A stretch of 64,000 nt of DNA from JAICUY01 sp963716585 (GTDB taxonomy: Bacteria > Chloroflexota > Limnocylindria > QHBO01), in contig CAVQTN010000004.1 in assembly GCA_963716585.1 (NCBI GenBank), positions 434,001-498,000 on the forward strand, written 5' to 3'. The number at the start of each line of letters is the position of its first letter. Within the stretch, counting starts at the first letter, position 1. This document shows positions 1 to 7,982 of the stretch, in pieces. The notes below the pieces were generated by a model. That model was given only the letters and a program-made list of their open reading frames with translations, was not told the origin of the DNA and did not search any database. A program made the translations under genes and the position numbers.

Positions 1-564
1 GATCTGCTGCTGCAGGAGGCGGGAGGCTCGCTGCGCATCGAGGGCGTGTCGAGCGACATCACCGTCCGGGCCGATGCGCCCGTGGCGCTGCAGACGAACG
101 ACGTCTCGGGCGACCTGTCGGTCGTGACTCCCCTCTTCGCGTCACTCCGCGCCACCTCGGTGAGCGGCGACGTGGAGCTCGAGGGCGCCTTCGCGCGAGG
201 TGGCGACCATCGCATCGAGACGGTGAGCGGCGACGCGGCCATCGGCCTGGTCGGCGGCGCGACCTTCGACGTGCGCGGCCTCTCGACCGACGTCTCGTGC
301 CGGCTGCCGAACGAGATGCAGGGGCACGGCGACCAACGACGGGTCGTGGTCGGCGACGGTGTCCCTCGAATCCGCTTCAGCTCGATGTCCGGCGACCTGT
401 CGATCGCAGCCCCGCGGCGCATGACCGCCGCCGTGCCTCCGGCCGAGGCGCCCACGACGGCCGACTCGCGCGATCAGCTGGAGATCCTGCGCGCCCTGGA
501 ACGCGGCGAGATCGACGTCGAGGAGGCAACCCGGCGTCTGACCGGCGTGGACGATGATGGGTGA
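1..564 (+). CDS. DUF4097-family beta-strand protein, C-terminal part (cut by left edge)
   Basis: The reading frame is open from base 1, so the gene begins outside the window; a GTG at 46 lies inside the domain and is not the true start. The visible part has the alternating 'S-G-D' strands of the DUF4097 adhesin-like beta-helix fold (VSGDLSV, VSGDVELEG, VSGDAAIG, MSGDLSIA). After about residue 140 comes a short helical tail (EILRALERGEIDVEEATRRL) of the SHOCT-like type that also makes up the next gene. The family is often encoded beside small SHOCT/PspC-like proteins and ABC exporters and is thought to be envelope-associated, but its biochemical role is unknown. The stop overlaps the next gene by 11 bases, so the two are probably co-translated. 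Confidence 0.8.
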   Translation, partial: DLLLQEAGGSLRIEGVSSDITVRADAPVALQTNDVSGDLSVVTPLFASLRATSVSGDVELEGAFARGGDHRIETVSGDAAIGLVGGATFDVRGLSTDVSCRLPNEMQGHGDQRRVVVGDGVPRIRFSSMSGDLSIAAPRRMTAAVPPAEAPTTADSRDQLEILRALERGEIDVEEATRRLTGVDDDG

Positions 565-916
565 GCTCGAGACGATCCTGCGCCTCGTGGCCGAGGGGCA
601 CCTGACCCCCGACGAGGCGGCGCCGATCATCGAAGCGCTGGACGCTGGCGCTCCTCCACCGCCGGCCGTGACGACGGCGTCGCCGTCGTCCAGCGGCAAG
701 GATCGCCACATCCGCATCAAGGTCAGCGAGCATGGCCGTCAGGTCGTCAACCTGCGCATTCCGATGGCATTCGCCGACATGGCGGCACGGATGGTGCCCG
801 GCATCTCCGGTGAGCAGGCCAATCGGATCCGCGCCGCCATCGACGCCGGCAGCATCGGTCCGATCATCGACGTCGAAGACCGCGATGGGGACGCCGTCCT
901 CATCAGCATGGAATGA
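554..916 (+). CDS. Small SHOCT-like domain protein
   Basis: A 120-residue soluble protein. Its N-terminus (LETILRLVAEGHLTPDEAAPIIEAL) is a short two-helix SHOCT-like module resembling the tail of the preceding DUF4097 protein. A Pro/Ala/Ser-rich linker (about residues 33-48) leads to a C-terminal alpha/beta segment rich in charged residues and ending in acidic strands. There is no signal peptide or membrane span. The ATG overlaps the upstream gene and the stop overlaps the next gene's ATG (ATGA), so this is the middle of a tightly coupled operon with an ABC exporter. The function is unknown; an accessory or regulatory role for the exporter is only inferred from position. Confidence 0.7.
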   Translation: MMGELETILRLVAEGHLTPDEAAPIIEALDAGAPPPPAVTTASPSSSGKDRHIRIKVSEHGRQVVNLRIPMAFADMAARMVPGISGEQANRIRAAIDAGSIGPIIDVEDRDGDAVLISME

Positions 917-1782
917 GCCACGTGATGCCGTCCGATCCGACTGTTGCGAGGGGCGCGCATGACGAGCGAGGCATGCCCGCGCCCGCCATCGAGGCCACCG
1001 GCCTCACCAAGGAGTTCGAGAAGGGACGCCGAACCATCTGGCAGCGGCTGCGCCGCGAGCCGGAGCAGCGCGAGCGGTTCCGCGCCGTGGACGGCGTCGA
1101 CCTTCGCGTCGAGCGCGGCGAGATCTTCGGCCTGCTGGGACCCAATGGCGCCGGCAAGACGACCACGATGCGGATGCTGGCAACCTTGCTTGAGCCGACC
1201 TCCGGCAGCGCGCGGGTGCTCGGCCTGGACGTCGTCCGTGAGGCGCGCGATATTCGGCGAAGGATGGGCGCCGTCCTCTCGGACGGCCGGAGCGTCTACT
1301 GGAAACTGACCGCCCGCGAGAACCTCGAGTACTTCGCCGCCCTGTACCACGTGCCGCCGCGCGAGCAGCGCGAGCGGATCCAGCGCGTGCTCGAGCAGGT
1401 CAACCTGACCGACCGCGCGGATGACTACGTGGAGCGCTACTCGACCGGCATGCGGCAGCGCCTGGTGCTGGCCCGCGCATTGCTTCCTGATCCCGAGCTG
1501 CTCCTTCTGGACGAGCCCACGGTCGGGTTGGACCCGCAATCGTCACGCGACCTGCGGGAGCGCGTCCAGGAGCTGCGTGCGCAGGGGCGCAGCGTGCTCC
1601 TCACGACGCATTACATGGAGGAGGCGGACCAGCTCTGCGATCGCGTCGCGATCGTCGACCACGGGCGCATCGTGGCGCTCGACACGCCGTCCGAGCTCAA
1701 GCGCAGCATCGCCCGCAATGGCGAGGTCGTGACGCTCGAGGACGTGTTCATCGCTCTCACCGGACGGGCACTGCGCGAATGA
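913..1782 (+). CDS. ABC exporter ATP-binding subunit (DrrA/CcmA type)
   Basis: A 289-residue ATPase with all nucleotide-binding motifs: Walker A GPNGAGKT (76-83), signature STGMRQR (177-183), Walker B LLLLDEPT (about 196-203) and the H-loop histidine at 233. The signature reads STGM rather than LSGG, as is common in the DrrA/NatA exporter subfamily. An extra charged insert (about residues 38-56) sits between the first strand and the Walker A loop. It should energise the two permeases encoded immediately downstream. The start was set at the ATG overlapping the previous stop; a second ATG at codon 21 (MPAPAIEATG) is a reasonable alternative. The substrate cannot be told from sequence: drug, lipid or polysaccharide are all possible. 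Confidence 0.9.
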   Translation: MSHVMPSDPTVARGAHDERGMPAPAIEATGLTKEFEKGRRTIWQRLRREPEQRERFRAVDGVDLRVERGEIFGLLGPNGAGKTTTMRMLATLLEPTSGSARVLGLDVVREARDIRRRMGAVLSDGRSVYWKLTARENLEYFAALYHVPPREQRERIQRVLEQVNLTDRADDYVERYSTGMRQRLVLARALLPDPELLLLDEPTVGLDPQSSRDLRERVQELRAQGRSVLLTTHYMEEADQLCDRVAIVDHGRIVALDTPSELKRSIARNGEVVTLEDVFIALTGRALRE

Positions 1783-2633
1783 CCACCCGGCGGCTCGCCG
1801 CGGCGCTCGCGGACGTGCGCGCCTTCGGCGCGGCGGGGCGCAAGGAATGGCGCCTGCTGCGCCGCTACCCGTCGATGTTCCTCGGCTTCCTGTTCTGGCC
1901 CATCGTGCTGCCGCTTGCCTACGTGCTGCAGGCGCGCGGCTACGCCGGCGACAGCCAGGCGGCGCTGGATGCTTTCGCACGGCATGCCGGCACGACCCAG
2001 ATCGCGGGCTTTCTGTTCCTCGGCTGGGCGACCTACATGTGGATCAGCATGATCCTGTGGGGCCCCGGCACGGCACTGCGCACCGAGCAGATCCGCGGCT
2101 CGCTGGAGGCGCTCTTCCTGACCCCGGCTTCGAGGCTGGTGATCCTGTTCGGACCGCTGGTCAGCCAGGTCGCGTGGGCGATCTGGATGTTCGGCATCGT
2201 CGGCAGCGTGCTGGTCGTCTTCTTCGGGATCGGCATCGGGCCGGCCGAGGGGCTTCGCGCGCTCGGTGTCATCCTGGTCGCGGTTCCGGCACTCTACGGA
2301 CTCGGGGCGCTCTTCGCCGCCGTTGTGCTCCGCTTCGGCGAGGTGCACGCCATGGTGCAGGGCGTGCGCGGGGTCTTCACCGTGTTCTGCGGCATGAGCT
2401 TCCCGATCGTGATCCTGCCCGACTGGGCGCATCGAATCGCGCTGACCCTGCCCCCGACATACCTGATCGGTGACCTGCGCAACGTCCTGCTCAGCAGCAG
2501 CACCATCATCGGGGTCATCCCGGACCTGGCGATCCTGCTGAGCCTGGGCGCCGTCATCTGCGTCGGTGCCGTGATCGCGTTCCGCCGCACCGAGCGTCAC
2601 GCGCGGCGCGGCGGCAGCCTGGCCCAGTATTGA
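1779..2633 (+). CDS. ABC-2 type exporter permease, first copy
   Basis: A 284-residue integral membrane protein with about six hydrophobic spans and the layout of the ABC-2 (DrrB) family. The N-terminus is cytoplasmic and contains a 'RKEWRLLRRYPSMF' coupling-helix-like stretch. It overlaps the ATPase gene by four bases (ATGA) and is followed at once by a second permease, so the exporter is probably a heterodimeric membrane channel with one ATPase type. The conserved central helix and 'FCGMSFPIVILPDWAHRIA' loop match the family pattern. The substrate is unknown. Confidence 0.88.
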   Translation: MTTRRLAAALADVRAFGAAGRKEWRLLRRYPSMFLGFLFWPIVLPLAYVLQARGYAGDSQAALDAFARHAGTTQIAGFLFLGWATYMWISMILWGPGTALRTEQIRGSLEALFLTPASRLVILFGPLVSQVAWAIWMFGIVGSVLVVFFGIGIGPAEGLRALGVILVAVPALYGLGALFAAVVLRFGEVHAMVQGVRGVFTVFCGMSFPIVILPDWAHRIALTLPPTYLIGDLRNVLLSSSTIIGVIPDLAILLSLGAVICVGAVIAFRRTERHARRGGSLAQY

Positions 2634-3493
2634 TGCGCCAGCAGCTCGGCAGCGTGTTCGACGACGAGCTCCAGGCGGAGGCGCGTGCCGCGTGGGCGAT
2701 CGCGCGCAAGGAGCTGCGCATCGCCCTGCGTTACCCGCTCAACGCCGTCAACGAGGTCCTGCAGCCGCTCTACCAATTCCTGCTGCCCAGCCTCCTGCTG
2801 GGCGCCACCTTCCTGGTCGGCGGCCGCGCCATCGGCCTGGAGGCGTCCGCCGGCACCGACGACCTGGTGGGGTTCCTGTTCCTGGGCATGATCATGGGCG
2901 GATTGGTCAGCACCGCCTTCTGGGAGATCGCCTTCAGCTTCAAGCGGGAGATGGACGCCGGAACGCTGGAGCCCGCCTGGCTGACCCCGACCTCGCCGCA
3001 CACGTTCGTCCTCGGCCGCGCGATCTCCGGGCTGGTCATCTCGGGCCTCGCGAGCGCCATCCTCCTGGCGCTGGGGATCCTGGTGTTCGGCGCGTCGCTC
3101 TCGCCGGGCATCGTGGTGGCGCTCCCGGCGCTGGCACTCGCCGCGTTCAGCATGATCGGCATCGGCTACCTGGTCGCCTCGGCGGTGCTCCTGGTGCGCG
3201 AGCCGAGCTTCTTCGTGGACGCCACCAACTTCCTGTTCGCGATCGCCTCCGGCGTCATGTTCCCGGTCGTCGTCCTGCCGCTGTTCGTCCGCTGGGTGGC
3301 CTACCTGCTGCCGAGCACCTACGCGCTCGACCTCCTCCGGGCGCACGCAATCGGCTCACGACCGCTCCTTCCGCTCTGGATCGAGTGGATCGCGCTGGTC
3401 GCCTTCGCCGTCGGCACGCTATGGATCGGCCGCCGTGCGTTCGCCGCCACCGAGCATCGCATGCGCGTGCAGGGCACCCTCGGTCAGCACTAG
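2633..3493 (+). CDS. ABC-2 type exporter permease, second copy
   Basis: A 286-residue six-span membrane protein, homologous in plan to the preceding permease: an N-terminal 'AIARKELRIALRYPLNAV' amphipathic stretch, then hydrophobic spans, with the 'SGVMFPVVVLPLFVRWVAYLLPSTYALDLLR' region near the C-terminus. The ATG is placed at 2633, where it overlaps the upstream TGA (TGATG); an in-frame TTG three bases earlier is less likely. It is the last gene of the DUF4097/SHOCT/ATPase/permease operon, and its stop overlaps tail-to-tail with a small gene on the other strand. Confidence 0.88.
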   Translation: MRQQLGSVFDDELQAEARAAWAIARKELRIALRYPLNAVNEVLQPLYQFLLPSLLLGATFLVGGRAIGLEASAGTDDLVGFLFLGMIMGGLVSTAFWEIAFSFKREMDAGTLEPAWLTPTSPHTFVLGRAISGLVISGLASAILLALGILVFGASLSPGIVVALPALALAAFSMIGIGYLVASAVLLVREPSFFVDATNFLFAIASGVMFPVVVLPLFVRWVAYLLPSTYALDLLRAHAIGSRPLLPLWIEWIALVAFAVGTLWIGRRAFAATEHRMRVQGTLGQH

Positions 3494-3663
3494 GCCGGCG
3501 ACTGCTCTTCGTGCTCGCCGGGGTCATCGGCCTCGCGACGCTCGTCCTGCGCTTCTCGATCCGCCTCGTCGCGCTGCTCTCTGTCCAGGATCTTGCGCTC
3601 GCGCCGCGGCGTCTCCTCGTCTACCTCCCGCACCCGCTCGTTGAGCCCACCGTAGATGTCCAT
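3490..3663 (-). CDS. Small highly charged protein (57 residues)
   Basis: Start at the ATG complementary to 3661-3663, preceded at seven bases by a clear AGGAG ribosome-binding site. The product (MDIYGGLNERVREVDEE...) is almost entirely Glu, Arg, Asp and Gln, with no signal or membrane segment, and is predicted helical or disordered. The good ribosome-binding site argues for a real gene despite the short length. It overlaps the end of the ABC permease by four bases, tail-to-tail. I do not recognise the family; the composition resembles small stress or nucleoid-type proteins, but that is only a compositional remark. Confidence 0.5.
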   Translation of the reverse strand: MDIYGGLNERVREVDEETPRRERKILDREQRDEADREAQDERREADDPGEHEEQSPA

Positions 3664-3770
3664 GGCGCTGTCTCCTGTTGCGAACCGAGGCCGGTCGCAC
3701 AACAGGGCAGCAGGTCTGATGCCAATGAGCACCGACGTGCGGGCCAGCGGGATGCTGTAATAGGCCGCCG

Positions 3771-5871
3771 ATGACGAATCAACAGCCTCCCCGCCCCGGG
3801 GACAAGGACCGACACGACGTCGATCCTCTGCTCGAGATCCGCGAACGTCGCCGAGGCCGCCGGCCCGGCGACACGTATGTCCGCATCGTGCGCCCGTTCG
3901 AGGAGGAGTTCGAGCGAGGCGACGAGGGTCAGCTGGTCGCCTCCGAGCGCACCGTCCTGCAGCGGAAGGGATGGACGAAACGGCTGCGCGCGCTGCGCAC
4001 GGTGCTCATCGGTCGACCGATCAGCTCCGAGCTGGAATCGCACGAGCGCCTCTCCAAGCTGAAGGCGCTCGCCATCTTCAGCTCGGACAACATCAGCTCC
4101 AGTGCGTACGGCCCGGAGGAGATCATGCGCGTGCTGGCGTTCGCCAGCGTCGGCGCGCTGAGCCTGACCCTGCCGATTGCGGCGGTGATCGTGATCATGC
4201 TGGCCATCGTCACCGCGTCGTACCGCCAGACCATCAAGGCCTATCCCCACGGCGCCAGCAGCTACATCGTGGCCAGCGACAACCTCGGCGATCGACTTGG
4301 CGTGCTGGCCGCGTCGGCGCTGCTGATCGGCTACGTGGTGACCGTGGCGGTCTCCATCTCGGCCGGGGTCGCGGCGCTGACTTCGATCATGCCCGGCCTG
4401 TACAACGAGCGCGTGCTGCTGACCATCGGCTTCGTGGTGCTGCTGATGCTTGGCAACCTGCGCGGCATCAGGGAGTCCGGCTCGATCTTCATGGCGCCGA
4501 CCTACCTGTACGTGGCGATCATGCTGGGCGTCATCGGCTACGGGCTGATCCTGACGGCGATGGGCCAGGTGCCCGAGTATTCGGCGCCGACCGCCTGGAC
4601 CACGCAGCTCGAGCTGTCGGGCCAGGCGCTCGGCCTGTTCCTGATCCTGCGCGCCTTCAGCCAGGGCGCCGTGGCACTCACCGGCGTGGAGGCCATCTCG
4701 GACGGCGTGCCCGCCTTCAAGAAGCCGGAATGGCGAAATGCGCGGACCACGCTGACCTGGGCCGCGGTGATCTTCGCCGTCCTGTTCATCGGGATCGCGT
4801 TCCTGGTGACCAGCATCGGGATCGTGCCCGATCCGACTGAGCGCAGCACGGTCCTCAGCCAGCTGGTGCGCACCCTGGTGGGCAATGGACCGATCCTGGT
4901 GATCGCGCAGCTGGCCACGGCCCTGATCCTGGCACTGGCCGCCAACACCAGCTTCGCCGATTTCCCGCGCCTCTCGTACTTCCTGGCCCGTGACGGCTTC
5001 ATGCCGCGCCAGTTCGCGTTCCGCGGCGAACGGCTGGCATTCACCACCGGCATCGTGGCGCTGTCCAGCATGGCGATCCTGCTGCTGCTCCTCTTCCAGG
5101 CCAGCGTCGCCGCTCTGATCCCGCTCTACACCCTGGGCGTGTTCGTGGCGTTCACCCTCTCGCAGGCCGGCATGTTCACGCGCTGGATGCGCCGCCACGA
5201 GGCGGGCTGGCAGCGTGGCATGCTGATCAACGGCCTGGGCGCCGCCACGACCGCGGTCGTGGCGCTGGTGGTGGCCGGCAGCAACTTCACCTCGGGCGCG
5301 TGGGTGGTCATCGTGCTGGTGCCGCTGCTGATGCTGCTGCTGACCAGCATCCGGCGGCACTACCGAGGCATCGAGCGCGCCACGGCGGTCGAACGCATCG
5401 CCCCGGAGGCCGAGGTCGCCGTGACGCCCATGGTGATCGTGCCCCTGGCGCGCCTGGATGCTCCCGCCCGGCAGGCGATCGCCTTCGCCAACTCGATCTC
5501 CACCGATGCGGTCGCGGTGCACGTCACGAACGACGCCGAGGAGATCGCCGAGCTGCGTCGACGCTGGCCTGAATGGGCCGGCAGCACGCGGCTGGTGATT
5601 CTCGAATCGCCGTTCCGCGCGCTCATCGGTCCGCTGCTGGCCTACATGGACGCCCTCGACCGCAAGGACCCGAATCGGCCCGATCCTGGTGGTGCTGTCC
5701 GAGGTCGTGCCACGGCATTGGTGGGAGAACCTGCTGCACAACCAGACCGCCCTGCGGCTCAAGCTGCGGCTCTTCTTCCGCCGCAACACGATCGTGGCCG
5801 ATGTGCCCTACCACCTGCCCGATACCCGCCGCGGCAACGCAGGGCCGGAGCCGCCCGCTACTCCTCGGTGA
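3771..5871 (+). CDS. APC-superfamily amino-acid permease with C-terminal USP-like domain (frameshifted)
   Basis: About 700 residues. A charged cytoplasmic N-terminus is followed by the 'SSDNISSSAYGPEEIMRVL' signature of a large APC permease group, then about 12 hydrophobic spans (roughly residues 115-535), then a soluble universal-stress-like domain (VTPMVIVPLARLD... onward). The frame starting at 3771 is lost near 5675-5682, where 'cggccc' seems to carry one extra C; restoring it rejoins ILVVLSEVVPRHWWENLLHNQ and the ending NTIVADVPYHLP, stopping at 5871. The HWWE-LLHNQTALRLK motif is typical of the family's C-terminus, so one interrupted gene is the best reading. It probably imports amino acids or polyamines at the plasma membrane. 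Its tail overlaps the next gene's tail by 14 bases. Confidence 0.85.
5675..5684 (+). other. Frameshift site in the APC permease
   Basis: The conserved C-terminal protein sequence moves from one frame to the next within the run 'aatcggcccgatcc'. Removing one C restores NRPILVVLSE. The position at a C homopolymer suggests a sequencing or assembly error rather than gene decay. Confidence 0.7.
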
Positions 5872-6979
5872 TCCGCGCGCCGACCGGCACGATCTCCCAC
5901 CACACCCGACCCCGCGGCAGAACCACCGGGTCGCCAGTGTCGGCGTAGGTCCACGTCGTGACGTCGGCCGCGCTCGTCCGCGACCACTTGACCTCGTGGG
6001 CAACGCCATCGACGTACACCCGGCCCGTGCCTGATCCGACGAGGTGCTGGTAGTGGCGCGGATAGCCACCGGGGTCGTTCTCGCCGTAGAGGATGTCCTC
6101 CTTCACCACCTGCACCACCACGCTTCGGGCGCTGATTCGCTCCTTGCTGATCGCATCGCTGTTCGGCTTGCCCGCGTCGGTTCGCCGCCATTCGGCTGCC
6201 GCGGCATCCCAATCCCAGCCGAAGCGCCAGAAGCTGTTGGTCTCCAGCCCAACCGTGGCGACCGATCGGCCGGCCGGCAGGTCGGGTGCGTCGGCGAAGC
6301 TGAATGGCGCCCGCACCTTTCCGGCGCGCTTGGCGAGGCCCGTCAGCGAACCCCCTTCCAGCTCGGCGCGGGCCTTGTCGACGTCGAGGAAGACGTTGTG
6401 CGGCGCGGGGCGCGGTCCGGCCCGGTAGAAGAAGCTCCAGCCGGTGGTGAGCCCGTTGAGATACGGCATCCCGGTGCGGTCAAAGCGCTGCAGCACCTTG
6501 AAGCCGCCGCCGAAATGGAGCGTCATGACGTGCAGCTGCTGCCAGTAGTCGATGTTGAAGTAGCGGGCCGAGCGCACCGGGCCGACCGCATCACCGAGCT
6601 TGTCGGTGCACATGAACACCGCGGCGAAGCGGGTCGTGTCGCCCTCGACCGGCGCCTCGATGACGAGGTCCGCCAGGTTCAGGCCGGAGGGCGGTCGCGC
6701 ATCCGGGTTGTTCTCGATCTGGACCAGGATGGGCAGGCGCGTGGCCAGCCTCGCGTCGGCCAGCGGCTCGCCGTTCATCGGGCAGTAGGCCGCCGGCGAC
6801 GGACTGGGGCTCGGGCTGGGCGACGGGCTGGAGCTCGCCGACGGCATGCGACTCGTTGACGGGGTCGCCGAAGGCGCGGGTGAGCCGCCGGCGAGGAGCG
6901 CGAAGACGATCACTGCCCCGACGACAAGAACGAACCCTGCTGCGGCGAGGGCCACAGGTCGCGAGCGGAGGCGATGCAT
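5858..6979 (-). CDS. DUF3048 (YerB-type) secreted protein
   Basis: A 373-residue exported protein. An N-terminal hydrophobic segment (about residues 8-31) is followed by a low-complexity Ser/Pro linker (about 33-62). The DUF3048 N-domain follows, recognised by PILVQIENNPDARPPSGLNLADLVIEAPVEGDTTRFAAVF and GPVRSARYFNIDY, and then the C-domain with a beta-rich 'DPVVLPRGRVWWEIVP' ending. YerB-like proteins are found in Bacillota, Actinomycetota and Chloroflexota; their biochemical role is not established. No lipobox cysteine is obvious, so it is probably membrane-anchored by its N-terminal helix. It stands alone, convergent with the permease gene. Confidence 0.85.
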   Translation of the reverse strand: MHRLRSRPVALAAAGFVLVVGAVIVFALLAGGSPAPSATPSTSRMPSASSSPSPSPSPSPSPAAYCPMNGEPLADARLATRLPILVQIENNPDARPPSGLNLADLVIEAPVEGDTTRFAAVFMCTDKLGDAVGPVRSARYFNIDYWQQLHVMTLHFGGGFKVLQRFDRTGMPYLNGLTTGWSFFYRAGPRPAPHNVFLDVDKARAELEGGSLTGLAKRAGKVRAPFSFADAPDLPAGRSVATVGLETNSFWRFGWDWDAAAAEWRRTDAGKPNSDAISKERISARSVVVQVVKEDILYGENDPGGYPRHYQHLVGSGTGRVYVDGVAHEVKWSRTSAADVTTWTYADTGDPVVLPRGRVWWEIVPVGARITEE

Positions 6980-7009
6980 CGGAATCCATCCTACCGGCCC
7001 CGAAGGCCC

Positions 7010-7058
7010 GGATGGCGCGCCCGGAGGGATTCGAACCCCGGCCTGCTGATCCGGAGTC
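7010..7058 (-). repeat. tRNA-Arg 3'-half remnant; direct repeat of 15683-15732, possible att site
   Basis: About 49 bases reproduce, in the same orientation, the anticodon loop, T-arm, acceptor 3' strand and encoded CCA of the intact tRNA-Arg at 15686-15762, with only about three differences. The anticodon would read CCG instead of TCG. Upstream (higher coordinates) there is no D-arm or matching 5' acceptor strand, and the anticodon stem is mispaired, so this is not a functional tRNA. A duplicated tRNA 3' end facing an intact copy is the classic footprint of site-specific integration. Confidence 0.65.
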
Positions 7059-7648
7059 CAATGCCCGCGGAAGCGCCCTCGCTCCCCTGTCTCGTGCTCA
7101 GCCAGGGGCCTGAGCGGCTCGGTTTGGGTTGAGATCCGGGTGAGTATGGTGCTCGCTTCCCGGAGGAGTCTGATGCCCCAGCCGGTACCGCAAGCGTCAG
7201 ATGCGCGACGCGGTGTCCAGCCAGGGTCTGATGCTCGCCGGCCCGCGCAGCGACGCCGACGCGCGCCGCCGATCGACCGCTAGCTTGGGGAATAGCTGGT
7301 TCCGTCGCCTGCATCGCCGGAACTTTCATTCGCTGCATTCCATTTGGATCCGTGCGGGCGGCGCGGTCGGGCTGGTGGCGAATGGCGGAAACAGAAACTG
7401 TGCATCCCTGCCCACGCATTCTGGCCTGGCTGGCCTGCTGCGATGGCCCGCCTGTCATGCCACGCCTTGACGCCGCGCCGTCCACAATCGGTACAGCGCT
7501 CGCGCGAGGTGTGGCCCCGGGAAGGAGGATCGACCGTGGGGTCGCTCGACCACGGAACGGGACCAGCAGATCGCTTCGCCACGCGCGAGAACAAGGTAAG
7601 GCCATCCACGCCACCGAGAATCTGACCGGGGGCCAACGGGAATCGGCG
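7059..7648. other. Apparently non-coding stretch inside the accessory segment
   Basis: About 590 bases with only short open frames on both strands, none with a convincing ribosome-binding site, protein motif or periodic composition. No RNA family or long hairpin is evident. It begins at the tRNA remnant, so it may be decayed sequence from the left end of the putative island. The putative promoter of the downstream RHS-type gene could lie here or just after it, but I see no clear -10/-35 pair. Confidence 0.4.
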
Positions 7649-7807
7649 ATGCGGTATCTGCTCGGGAGCCCCACGAGCCAGACGACCGACTTCCTCTGGA
7701 AGCTCATCGTCAGCGGCTTTCTCTTCATCTTGGCCATGGCGATGGTGGTCCTGGTGGGGACGCTGCTGCTTCAGAACGGCGGCGCCGAGACCGCCCTGAG
7801 ACGGTGA
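7649..7807 (+). CDS. Possible small single-span membrane protein (52 residues)
   Basis: ATG at 7649. The product begins MRYLLGSPTSQTTDFLWK and continues into one strong transmembrane helix (about residues 17-42), ending in a short tail with two arginines. Only a weak purine stretch (acggga) precedes the ATG. A GTG overlapping its stop opens a further 46-codon frame (7804-7944) beginning VITTILAGLLGLFAK; the pair could be coupled, but the second has little support. I recognise no family. The hydrophobic pattern is what makes it plausible; it may equally be chance. Confidence 0.35.
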   Translation: MRYLLGSPTSQTTDFLWKLIVSGFLFILAMAMVVLVGTLLLQNGGAETALRR

Positions 7808-7982
7808 TCACGACGATCCTGGCGGGCCTGTTGGGGCTGTTCGCCAAGTCCCCGATCGACTCGACGACCGTAACGGGCGGCGCCAGTGGAGGGCGGCAGC
7901 CCCGCCGAAAGTCGCGATTGACGACAGGACCCGTCAGTCCCTAGCGTCGCCGATGACGCCGACCGCCTTCTGAGCCGACGTC

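Noticed and set aside
3621..5789. A 722-codon minus-strand frame, rich in Arg/His/Gln
   Set aside because: It lies wholly across the APC permease, has no domain or ribosome-binding site, and shows the low-complexity composition of high-GC antisense frames.
7010..7060. A functional second tRNA-Arg (CCG)
   Set aside because: The 5' acceptor strand and D-arm are absent upstream, the anticodon stem is mispaired, and one T-stem pair is lost.
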